29,359 nucleotides of DNA, taken from NCBI GenBank assembly GCA_004151065.3, contig NWUY0300109731.1, positions 1 to 29,359 of the forward strand. Reading direction: 5' to 3'. A model generated the notes under the pieces. That model ran no database searches. It saw nothing but the letters and a program-made list of their open reading frames with translations, and had not been told where the DNA came from. Shown one piece after another: positions 11,201 to 19,081 of this stretch. The translations under genes and the position numbers were made by a program. Source of the DNA: Larix sibirica. Taxonomy: Eukaryota > Streptophyta > Pinopsida > Pinales > Pinaceae. The first letter of the stretch is position 1. Every line of letters starts with the position of its first letter.

Positions 11201-12400
11201 ACATGCATCTATTTTGCTAGGGGTTGGGGGTCATTGATCCACTTAGATATCTGCTCTGCAATTTGGTCTCTCGGGCAGCTTGGGTGTGGAATGGTCTGAC
11301 TATACCAGGTATCTGCACTGGGTCAATATCCAACTGACAGATTGTCCCGATAGACTGGTGTGGTCATGGGATGTAGCACATGGAATCGTATCTGCAAAAC
11401 TCGCCTATGATTCATTATTTGCTGATATACAACATCATGGGGTGCGGTGGCATAAGTCTTTATGGAGACTTGGTATACCATTGAAAATCAAATGCTTCAT
11501 TTGGTTGGGAATGAACAACCGGATATTGACTTGGGATAATCTTTGTCATCGGGGGTTTGCTGGTCTGAGCAGATGTATTTTGTGTTGTTCCCAGGTGGAA
11601 TCGGTCGATCATATTTTTTCCCATTGCATCTTTGTGTAGGAACTCTAGCGTATAATTTGTGTCTCGGTTGGTGGGGCTATGGTTTGGAGATCTACCACCT
11701 TTCAGGATTGTCTAGCTTCATGGCTTGCTGATCTGACTGTATTTGGCACGCTCCCCTGCTTTATGGTCTTGGAGGTGTGGAAGGCCAGGAAATGTGGTGT
11801 GTTTGAGAATATCATTCCTAACCTAGAGCTATCATGTAGTAGAATTGTTGTGGCCTTCTCAGAGTATAGGCTATTATTCGATGTTTTGGTTCGTTCACTG
11901 GCTCGTTCTTGTTGTCATTTGAATCCACCGATCTTGGTTTACCCCTGTGGGTTTTTTTATCGCGCTGCGGATCAGGGGAATGGGCTCCTTTGGCGCTGGT
12001 GTGGTGTTACATCTCACCAACACTTGGTACTTTCACATTTGTATGCACTCTGGTGTTGGCGCAAACACTCATAGTGAGCTATGTGCTCTTTGGCTGTTGT
12101 TATGTTTTGCTCGTCGACATGAGGTTTCTTCCTTGTTGGTGTTGGGGGACTCATCATCGGTCATCTCTTGGGATTTGGATTTGGATCCTCTGGACGTTAT
12201 GCTTCTTTCTTTTTGGAAGGAGGATATACACTCTTTTATCAATGGTTTTGAACACTCATTTTGTCCATATCTTCCGGGAATGTAACCAGGATGTTGATTC
12301 CCTCTCAAAGCTGGCATTATCTTCTCTGGATGGCCTTATCTTATGGGATGAGTGGCGTGACGACAATTTCTTCACACATGGTTCCTTGGATGTGCACTAA
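8259..12400 (+). pseudogene. LINE-A ORF2 (endonuclease-RT-zf-RVT-RNase H), broken
   Basis: This is the LINE replication polyprotein, about 1380 codons. One frame holds from ATG 8259 to the RNase H domain despite ten internal stops (TGA 8322 and 11235; TAG 8475, 9594, 10197, 10992, 11067, 11244, 11637, 11646). The endonuclease (about 8262-8960) keeps LNIRG, LQETM, NFYGP, AGDLNFS, KHIDHFLV and ISDHLPI, so its catalytic set is complete. The RT (about 9600-10600) keeps SPGPDG, LQLDLMKAYDHVDW, RGLQ*GFPLSPLL and FVDDVMLFG (catalytic FVDD 10332-10343). zf-RVT (about 11440-11650) keeps CILCCSQVESVDHIFSHC. RNase H (about 11940-12320) crosses two frameshifts and keeps HSELCAL, GDSSSVI and VDSLSK; the first catalytic Asp (expected FFDGA) reads FFYRA. 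It ends at TAA 12398-12400. Encoded proteins would act on element RNA at the chromosomal target. Confidence 0.9.
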
Positions 12401-12850
12401 TCTTGTTAGGCTATTTTTGGTTACTTATCTATATGTTTATTATTGGCTATTACCTATTATGCGTCTCTTTGTCCTCCTGCAGGTCCATAGTTCCTGGTAT
12501 TCAACAACCTGTTGGATTCTCTGGACATGGTGGTGATAGTCACACTTTTGATCGGCATTTATCTATTTTGATATTTATTTTTGAGGGGTTGGTCCCTCTT
12601 TTGTTTTATGGACTTGGCCTTGGGCTGTTTTTTATGTATGTATGGGTGACAGAACTGTTATATTTCCTATTATTCCATGTTTTGGGGAGGTGTTGGTACT
12701 TGTCCTTAGCTATTGTCTTTTGATTGTAATTGGTACTATGTTGTTATGTCCCATGGATGACATTGCTCGAATGTTTACATGCCGATGATATGTATGGTTC
12801 TATTTACTATTTCTCCTAATAATAGTAAATTATATTTTTCTTGGAAAAAA
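12401..12850 (+). other. LINE-A 3' UTR and A tail
   Basis: These 450 T-rich bases follow the ORF2 stop and end in AAAAAA (12845-12850) directly before the 3' target duplication. Long hydrophobic frames here (for example 12403-12723) come from the T-rich composition and are not genes. LINE 3' UTRs supply the RNA structure recognised by the RT. Confidence 0.8.
12803..12829 (+). other. LINE-A 3'-terminal stem-loop
   Basis: TTTACTATT (12803-12811) pairs perfectly with AATAGTAAA (12821-12829) around a 9-base loop. A TATATTTTTC tract and the A tail follow. The place, just upstream of the 3' end, is where many LINE RTs recognise their template RNA. LINE-B has a different hairpin at the equivalent place. 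Confidence 0.6.
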
Positions 12851-12866
12851 GTAACGATGTTTAAAT
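12851..12866 (+). repeat. LINE-A target-site duplication, 3' copy
   Basis: GTAACGATGTTTAAAT matches the 5' copy at 5721-5736 apart from one A/G difference. It directly follows the A6 tail. The 37-bp array seems to continue from here. Confidence 0.9.
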
Positions 12867-12890
12867 GTGTCGACTATAATTTAGTTATAT
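12854..12890. repeat. 37-bp tandem array, remainder of the interrupted unit
   Basis: After the LINE the bases TGTGTCGACTATAATTTAGT align with the TTATTCGACTATGTTTCTAAGT part of the 37-bp unit. This completes the fourth unit begun at 5725. The copy is more diverged than those on the left. Confidence 0.5.
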
Positions 12891-13040
12891 ATTGATTAAA
12901 ACCATGCCCTAATAAATTTCCTTCTCAACTTATTTTACCTTCGTGATATTCTTACATCTTCTGTATCATTATAAAATGTAACTTAAACCTTTCAATAGTT
13001 CAAGTCATACTCTTTAGACTCCCATCTCATAGAGTTTTAC
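12891..13040. other. A+T-rich spacer
   Basis: No reading frame or motif of note between the 37-bp array and the 200-bp duplication. Confidence 0.5.
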
Positions 13041-13440
13041 TTTTAATGATATTAATAATACTTTGTACCATCCAAATGCATTTAAAGCATTTACTATCTT
13101 AGAGTATTCTCGTTAAATTCCCTTTGTACATTTTTCAAACCATTGAATTATTTTTCCATTCATATGTCCATAGTCTAACGCTTACTTATAAAAATGAAGA
13201 GAATGTAAGTGAACTAGCCTATTGAGATCAATATATTTACTTTTAATGATATTCCTAATCCTTTGTAACATCAAAATGCACTAAAAGGATTTTAACATCT
13301 TAGGGGATACCATTTGAATTCCCTTTGAACATTTTTCAAACCACTGAATTGATTATTATTCATAGGTACATAATCTAACATTTGCCTTTAAAAATGAAGG
13401 AAATGTTAGTCAACAAGCTTATTGAGATAAATATATTTCT
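13041..13440. repeat. 200-bp direct tandem duplication
   Basis: Two head-to-tail copies, 13041-13240 and 13241-13440, share TTTTAATGATATT at the start, AATTCCCTTTG-ACATTTTTC in the middle and ATTGAGATNAATATATTT at the end. The step is exactly 200 bases, with scattered substitutions of very roughly one in six by eye. They are non-coding and look like a two-copy satellite-like repeat. Confidence 0.8.
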
Positions 13441-13596
13441 TTATATCAAGTGAGATTATATAGAGAAACAAATTTGTGATTTGATGTTATAACTAAACCA
13501 TATAGCAATATATAAATTCAGTGTGGGAAACAAATTAAAAGCAATATATCTTAAGTAATTATATGTGAGTATACAAGGGTGAAGTGACTTTGAGAA
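13441..13596. other. Spacer or LINE-C 5' UTR
   Basis: A+T-rich with no frame. It lies directly upstream of the first ATG of LINE-C and may hold that element's 5' UTR. The 5' boundary cannot be fixed because the LINE-C 3' end and its target duplication fall outside the window. Confidence 0.35.
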
Positions 13597-13961
13597 ATGG
13601 AAGAACAAGAGATGATGGATTTTTCAAAAGATCCCTTAGAGAATCTTGGTGGAAATGTCATCTTCCTTATTGAAGAAGAATTTATTGACTCATGTAAAGC
13701 TAAGTAATAAGGGTTAAGGTTCTTCGAAGGGGATTTTTCAAACTAGAGTTTAAAGTGGTAGGTTTCAAAATCCTTTGGTGAGAAATAATTCATCATGTAG
13801 GGTTACATCTTATGTCTTGGGTTCTTCACATAATGGATATCTCCAAGGTGATTTTAATAGATATATCTACGACATTGGATGGGGAAAATAACTTTAGGAT
13901 CAAAAAGGTATTAGACATGATAGGCCTTGTTGGGGATTTAAATATCAATTGTGGATCTAAT
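13597..13961 (+). pseudogene. LINE-C ORF1, N-terminal part
   Basis: ATG 13597 opens a 36-codon frame (MEEQEMMDFSKDPLENLGGN...) that stops at TAA 13705. Scrappy frames continue up to the LTR element inserted at 13962. It has no recognisable domain. The assignment rests on lying directly upstream, after removing the insertion, of the ORF1 remains at 19082-20623. A separate short relic is possible. Confidence 0.4.
13957..13961 (+). repeat. LTR element target-site duplication, left copy
   Basis: CTAAT directly before the 5' LTR is repeated exactly at 19077-19081 directly after the 3' LTR. Five bases is the usual duplication for LTR retrotransposon integrases. Confidence 0.93.
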
Positions 13962-14670
13962 TGTTGGGCCTCAGAATTGACACATTTATGATTCCCATTA
14001 GTCATTCTTTCACCTACTTTATCCTTCCATATTCATGCACTTCATTAACCATATTCCCATAATTATCCATTTTTATCCCACATGAGCTCCACATGACATA
14101 TATATGCTAAAATAATCAAATTCCCAGCTATAATGGTTACTTAAGTTAGATATTGTGGCTTCCTAACTCATTGTAAAGTTTCAGCAGTGAACTACTGGAA
14201 TTTGTAGTTCCGTTAGTACTACTAGTTACTGCATGAAGCCATGTTGCTATTGGAATTGGCAGTTTCGGTAGCGCAACTTGCAACATTAATTCTAAACATA
14301 TGGAGATGACTCATGGAAATCAAAAACATGGGTTTTGTGCGGAATGGGATCATTTAGTTGACCGTGCGAAAACTAGTCGAAAAAACATGATTTGATGGCC
14401 GATTGAGCGAGATCTCTAAAACTGATATTTTGAGCACAACTTGTGGTAGCGCCCTCGTCTTTTGACCTGTGACCTACATGGATGAATTTGAAGACATTAT
14501 ATCTATGGGGATGATGTTGTTACACTATTTTTATAATGAATCAGTCTATAGATATGGTCAAGATGAGTTGGTTTTGGATCTACACATTTAGAAGATTTGT
14601 TCGTTATGAGATCCTCTTATTTTGGATCTAACCTTATCTTAATATAACCTCTTCTCCTTTGAACCAAATG

Positions 14671-14677
14671 TATAAAC
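14671..14677 (+). promoter_or_regulatory. TATA box of the 5' LTR
   Basis: TATAAAC lies in a context (CCAAATGTATAAACATGAGA) shared with the 3' LTR at 18357. Start of transcription would be expected about 25-35 bases downstream. In both LTRs the box lies exactly 107 bases before an AATAAA signal. Confidence 0.55.
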
Positions 14678-14777
14678 ATGAGATGTATCATTCAACTGTG
14701 GATATGTCAGAGTTAGAGGTTAGAGAGTGAGAGGTTGGAGAGAGATTGTTGTACTCATTGTAATCTATTGATGTTGG

Positions 14778-14783
14778 AATAAA
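14778..14783 (+). terminator. Poly(A) signal of the 5' LTR
   Basis: AATAAA in GTTGGAATAAAGAAGCTTG is conserved at 18464 in the 3' LTR. With the upstream TATA box it brackets a short R region. Confidence 0.55.
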
Positions 14784-15392
14784 GAAGCTTGTTGTTTCAT
14801 ATTGTGAGTTAGTATTGTAGTCCTCTTTGGCAGTGTATGCCAAGGGAGGAAGGGCCCCCTCTCTCTAGTATACGTTTCCCAACTAGTTTCATTTTTTCAT
14901 GTGATTCTATTTCGGTAGTTGTTCATTCCATTTCATGTTCATTTCTTTATGCTCTTTCGTTTACATCTCCAAGCAATTTACATTTACAACAGTGTGGTTA
15001 GAGGGATCCATTGGTGTCCCCAAATCTTGAGAAGCCACTAACCCGAGAGTCCAAGAGGTGTTTCAAAAGATCACTGGGCCTGAACCTATGACCTCTCAAT
15101 TACCTAGTTTTACTTTCCCACAAAGTGTCATTTTACCTTTCATGCATTGTGTGGCTTTGCTTCTCAATCAGCATACGTAAGCATGGTTGCTTTCTGGTCA
15201 TTTTGATGTAAACACAAAATAGCTCCATATAGCCTGTTAGTATCTACTTGAGTAGGTTAGCCAGTGTACCTATTTAGAGTGACCAATTGAGTCCTGATTC
15301 TGCATATACTTTTCATGAAATCTCATCATTTTACTGACCCTAGTTGATCATTTATGTGAGGTAAAACTAAGCGATTATTTTGCCCAACATTT

Positions 15393-15410
15393 TGGCGTCA
15401 TTGTTGGGGA
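15393..15410 (+). other. Primer binding site, decayed tRNA-Asp type
   Basis: TGGCGTCATTGTTGGGGA starts three bases after the 5' LTR. The complement of plant tRNA-Asp 3' ends used by many gypsy elements is TGGCGCCGTTGCCGGGGA. The 18 bases differ at four places, all C-to-T or G-to-A transitions, as expected from methyl-cytosine decay. Reverse transcription would have been primed here. Confidence 0.8.
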
Positions 15411-15745
15411 GGTGTCAGAGAACTGGGGCCTAATTGGTTTCTCATATCATATTTTCTAATAGATTTTCCAGGTCCTAAAACATAAGGAGAAAGTTCGGTA
15501 AGGCGAGAGGTAAGAACCTGCGCGCTATCCCACTACAGTGGGTACACTATCTCACCAGATTTAGAATATCCTGGTACTGGATGAATTGGTGCATCGATAA
15601 TTTGGTTTCTAGTCCTTTCATTTCAATTTGATGCATGGAAGAGGGAAGAGCTTCATGTCAACAGAGAATTTGGTGACAGTAGGGTCTTAGTAGCATGGGG
15701 TGCTTGATCACATGCTTTGCTTTGGATTTTTCTTTGCTTTGAAGT

Positions 15746-16483
15746 TTGGTTTGCATACAAATTGTAGTTTTTCAAAGAAGACCCCCCTCTACACTAATCC
15801 ATGTACAACACATGGATTATCATCCGACAGGAGGCCTTCAAGCATTTCCAAGAATTGTTGAGAAAGGAAGAATGTTGCTTCAAGGAATCACTCAGATCCT
15901 AGCAACAACTGGGGTCTTTGCATCTCAGGAATAGCAGATATTGAAAGCCATAAGGAACCTATCTGCATCTCAGGAAGAGCAGATCTTGACAACCATAAGG
16001 AACCTATCTACATCTCCGGAAGGGATAGAGGAGCTACATATCCATGAGCAGCAGGAAGACTCATAATTTCTCCTTGATTCTCCTTACATATATAGAGAAG
16101 AGACCAAAGAGCCATGGATGACATTCAATGGAGAGTAGGTGTTGGAACCTGAGATCAAAGAGTTTCTTGAAAGATTGTGCCCATGTCCTTTGTATGAGAG
16201 CCAAATATTTCAAGATCTCAAAGGTACGACAAAAGAGGATATGCATACCTATAGTACCTATGAAGAAGAAAACAAAAGGAGCAACAATTGTATTGAAGAG
16301 TGGTTCCAGCATATCATAAGGACGAAGAATAATTTCCTTCTTCGACAACTCTTGGCACCAAATCAAATAGACTAGATGATCCCTCACATCCAAGCAGCTA
16401 TCAAGGTACATTTTCCATACTTGGATATGAGTTTATCCTTGATCTTGTTATGCACATGGTTACATTGGAAGTATGCTTACACT
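15746..16483 (+). pseudogene. Decayed interior ORF of the LTR element, possible gag remnant
   Basis: One frame runs about 246 codons from ATG 15746 to TGA 16481-16483 through four stops (TAG 15932, TAA 16064, TAG 16136, TAG 16373). The first third is rich in Ile, Leu, Gln and Glu and contains a tandem 15-residue repeat (SASQE-QIL--IRNL). The middle includes EPEIKEFLERLCPCPLYESQ and a later FQHIIRTKNNFLLRQLL. I see no zinc knuckle, protease, RT or integrase motif. Its place just after the primer site is where gag lies in gypsy elements, so a gag remnant or an element-specific extra protein is possible. The family is not recognised. Confidence 0.45.
15920..16024 (+). repeat. 45-bp in-frame tandem repeat, 2.3 copies
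   Basis: Units GCATCTCAGGAA...AACCTATCT begin at 15920 and 15965, with a partial third at 16010. The step is 45 bases, so the frame is kept and a 15-residue peptide repeat results. Copy 1 has TAG where copy 2 has GAG, so that stop arose after the duplication. Confidence 0.75.
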
Positions 16484-18356
16484 TGAGAATATAGTTCTCA
16501 AGTAGGGGTAGGGTTGTGAATAAATTTTTGAATAAACATTGGCTCAACTCTAAGTATAGTTCAGCAGTCTAACAATAAGGAATATTCATGTTCAGGTATC
16601 ATCATCAAATTTCTCTAGTTATATCTCCTTCACATGAGGCATATTTCCTTTCCTCTATCCTAGTCTAGCTCTGATCAGTACAAGCAATTAGTCATTTGCA
16701 GCATGCAGTAGCCTTGTTCCACTAATAAGACAGAGTTCATACTCCATATTTCGTCATCCTCCATTCTCTATGATGCTTTAAACACTTATTATCTATGCTC
16801 TGCCTCATATTCAATATTTAGCCATCCTGCATCATGTTCCATATAGTCTCCATTTTGATCTGCAACATACACCAGAATTCAAAGTATAGATGATCAACAG
16901 TAAAAAGGGAAAATTATTTCAGCAAAGAATAATTCTCTATCAGACTTCCCTATTATGCAGCAAGAAAATTAGATTGTACGAGATGACTATCATTGGATGT
17001 TCCTAGAGCAATCTATGTTGTAGATATCTCCTTCAAGTAGCCTATTTATTCTTCCAAGTGGACCTTTACCAACATGGAGCATTCAAATGTTAGTACCTAC
17101 ATGTCAAAGTTCAGCATAGACCCCCTACAATAAAGATTGGCCAAGATGGAACATAGGTAAAAGTTCAAAAGTTAATTTCAATACTTTTCAAAAAACTTCC
17201 AGTGGTATTTTCAGCGGAACCAAGCCTTCAGTTGGAAACAAAGGTTTGATATTGGATGAAGGTGAGAACTCTTGGAACTCAAGAGTATACACACACATGA
17301 TTGAGATTGCAGGCACACTTATTTTGTTGTGGCGATGGCATTAGCACAGGGATATGTTCATATAGCGAAAGTACAGATCGTACAATGACGGGAAGTGCAG
17401 TCCATGCAGCTACTAGAAGTTAAAATGGCTTTTGGATTAAAGAGTATGGGGGATGATGTTACATATGTCTACGTGTAATGTACCTAATCTGATCACAGGC
17501 ACATTAACTCAAAATCTGCAAAAATTAAACAAATAGTGGATTACTTGGAACAATTGACTAACTAGTTTGACTAGAATTCTGGAGGAAAATCCCAAACAAC
17601 ACTCTAGACACTTCCAGTTTCTCCCAATATGATTTCAGACCTAATAAGATAAAAATACGATGAAAACAAGGCCGATACCTCAATATTGGCACATTTATGG
17701 GTACTTGCCTTCATATTCATGCACTTCATTAACCATATTCCCATAATTATCTATTTTTACCCCCACATGAGCTCCACATGACATATATATGCTAAAATAA
17801 TCAAACTCCCATGCTATAATGGTTACTTAAGTTAGATATCGTGGCTTCCTAACTCATTGTGGAGTTTCAGCAGTGGACTACTAGAATTTGCAGTTCCTAT
17901 AGTACTACTAGTTACTGCAGGAAGCCATGTTGCTACTGGAATTGGCAGTTCCGGTAGCGTGGCTTGAAACATTAATTCTGAACATATGGAGATGAGTCAT
18001 GGAAATCCAAAACATGGGTTTTTTGCAGAATGGGGTCATTTAGTTTATGTTAAGGAAACTACTTGAAAAACCATGATTTGATGGGCAATTGGGCGGGATC
18101 TCTAAAACTGGTATTTTGAGCACAACTTCCGGTAGCGCCCTCATTTTTTGACCTGCAACCTACATGGATGAATTCGAGGACATTAGCTCTATGGGGATGA
18201 TGTTGTTACACTATTTTGATCATGAATAATTCTTTAGATAAGGTGAATATGACTTGGTTTTGGATCTACACATTTAGAAGATTTATTGGTTATGAGATCC
18301 ACTCATTTTGGAACTAACCTTATCTTGATGTAGCCTCTTCTCCTTTGAACCAAATG

Positions 18357-18363
18357 TATAAAC
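18357..18363 (+). promoter_or_regulatory. TATA box of the 3' LTR
   Basis: TATAAAC at the place equivalent to 14671 in the 5' LTR, again 107 bases before AATAAA. Confidence 0.5.
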
Positions 18364-18463
18364 ATGAGATGTATCATTCAGATATGGATATGTTATAGTT
18401 AGAGGTTAGAGAGTGAGAACTTGGAGAAAGATCGGTGTCCTCATTGTAATCTTTTGATGTTGG

Positions 18464-18469
18464 AATAAA
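18464..18469 (+). terminator. Poly(A) signal of the 3' LTR
   Basis: AATAAA at the place equivalent to 14778. In the intact element this copy would direct 3' processing of the genomic RNA. Confidence 0.5.
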
Positions 18470-19076
18470 GAAGCTTGTTGGTGCATATTGTGAGCTAGTA
18501 CTATAGTCCTCTTTGGTAGTGTATTCCAAGGGAGGAAGGGCCCCCTCTCTCTGGAATATGATGCCCAACTAGTTTCCTTTTTGTCGTGTGATTCTATTTT
18601 AGTAGTTTTTAATTCCATTTCATGCTCATTTCTTTATGCTCTTTCCTTTACATTTCCAAGCAATTTACATTTCTAGCACTATGGTTTGAGGGAACCCTTG
18701 GTGTCCCCAGATATTGAGAATCCATTTACCCAAGAGTACAAGAGTTGTTTCAAAAGATCATTGGGCCTGAACCTGTGACCTCTCAATGACCTAGTTTTAC
18801 TTTCCCTCAAAGTGTGATTTTACCTTTCATGCACTGTGTGGTTTTGCTTCTCAATTAGCATACATAAGCACGGTTGATTTCTAGTTATTTTGATGTAAAA
18901 ACAAAATAGCTCCATATAGTCTGTTAGTATGTTCTTGAGTAGGTTTGCTGGTGTTCCTAGTTAGAGTGACCAATTGAGTCCTTATTCTGCATATACTTTT
19001 CATGACATCTCATCAGTTTACTGACCCTAGTTGATAATTTATGTGAGGTAAAACTAAGAGATTATTTTTCCCAACA

Positions 19077-19081
19077 CTAAT
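19077..19081 (+). repeat. LTR element target-site duplication, right copy
   Basis: CTAAT, identical to 13957-13961. Removing the element and one copy restores a continuous GGATCTAATCCTAG in LINE-C. Confidence 0.93.

Larger units (their letters stand above)
5737..12850 (+). mobile_element. LINE-A: full-length plant L1-type LINE
   Basis: This is a complete non-LTR retrotransposon of about 7.1 kb. In order it has a roughly 680-bp 5' UTR, ORF1 (DUF4283-like region plus CCHC knuckle), ORF2 (AP endonuclease, RT, zf-RVT and RNase H), a 450-bp 3' UTR with a terminal stem-loop, and an A6 tail. Matching 16-18 bp duplications flank it. It is less A+T-rich than the spacers around it. Both ORFs are broken by TAG/TGA stops and a few frameshifts, so it cannot move by itself. 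It landed in the fourth unit of a 37-bp tandem array. Confidence 0.93.
13962..15389 (+). repeat. 5' LTR (1428 bp)
   Basis: It begins TGTTGGGCCTCAGAATTG and ends TTTTGCCCAACA; the 7-base ends are perfect inverted repeats. It aligns with 17671-19076 along its length. Compared with the 3' LTR it has about 22 extra bases just after CACATTTATG (near 13991-14012). It contains a TATA box (14671) and AATAAA (14778), which place the U3-R-U5 borders roughly between 14700 and 14810. Confidence 0.92.
15411..17670 (+). other. Interior of the LTR element
   Basis: Apart from one decayed frame (15746-16483) the interior is non-coding. From 16490 to 17440 there are only short frames. A purine/G-rich tract at 17439-17460 (AAAGAGTATGGGGGATGATG) resembles a polypurine tract but lies about 210 bases before the 3' LTR. 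Nothing clear sits at the expected place directly before 17671. Confidence 0.6.
13962..19076 (+). mobile_element. Non-autonomous LTR retrotransposon (LARD-like, Ty3/gypsy-type primer site)
   Basis: This 5115-bp element has two long direct repeats of about 1.4 kb, outer ends TGTTGGG and CCCAACA, and an exact CTAAT duplication. A primer site close to the tRNA-Asp complement starts three bases after the 5' LTR. The 2.3-kb interior holds only one short decayed frame and no protease, RT, RNase H or integrase. It must have been copied by enzymes from an autonomous relative. Long LTRs and a non-coding interior fit the LARD class; a deletion derivative of a gypsy element is equally possible. The LTRs differ by roughly one base in ten by eye, so the insertion is old. 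It sits in LINE-C ORF1. Confidence 0.92.
17671..19076 (+). repeat. 3' LTR (about 1406 bp)
   Basis: It aligns with 13962-15389 and ends in a clean CCCAACA before the CTAAT duplication. Its 5' edge is eroded: TGTTGGGCCTCA of the other LTR corresponds to GCCGATACCTCA here, so the start is placed by alignment. It lacks about 22 bases after CACATTTATG. TATA (18357) and AATAAA (18464) are conserved. Confidence 0.88.

Noticed and set aside
12403-12723. 106-codon hydrophobic frame that could look like a membrane protein
   Set aside because: It lies in the T-rich 3' UTR of LINE-A between the ORF2 stop and the terminal stem-loop; hydrophobicity follows from the T-rich composition.
16061-16411. 116-codon minus-strand frame in the LTR element
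   Set aside because: It is antisense to the decayed interior ORF, has no clear start and matches no known domain.
18374-18618. Minus-strand frames in the 3' LTR
   Set aside because: They lie within LTR sequence; no comparable long frame appears at the equivalent place in the 5' LTR.
13962-19076. Possibility that the LTR element is autonomous
   Set aside because: The 2.3-kb interior is too short for gag-pol and I see no protease, RT, RNase H or integrase motif.
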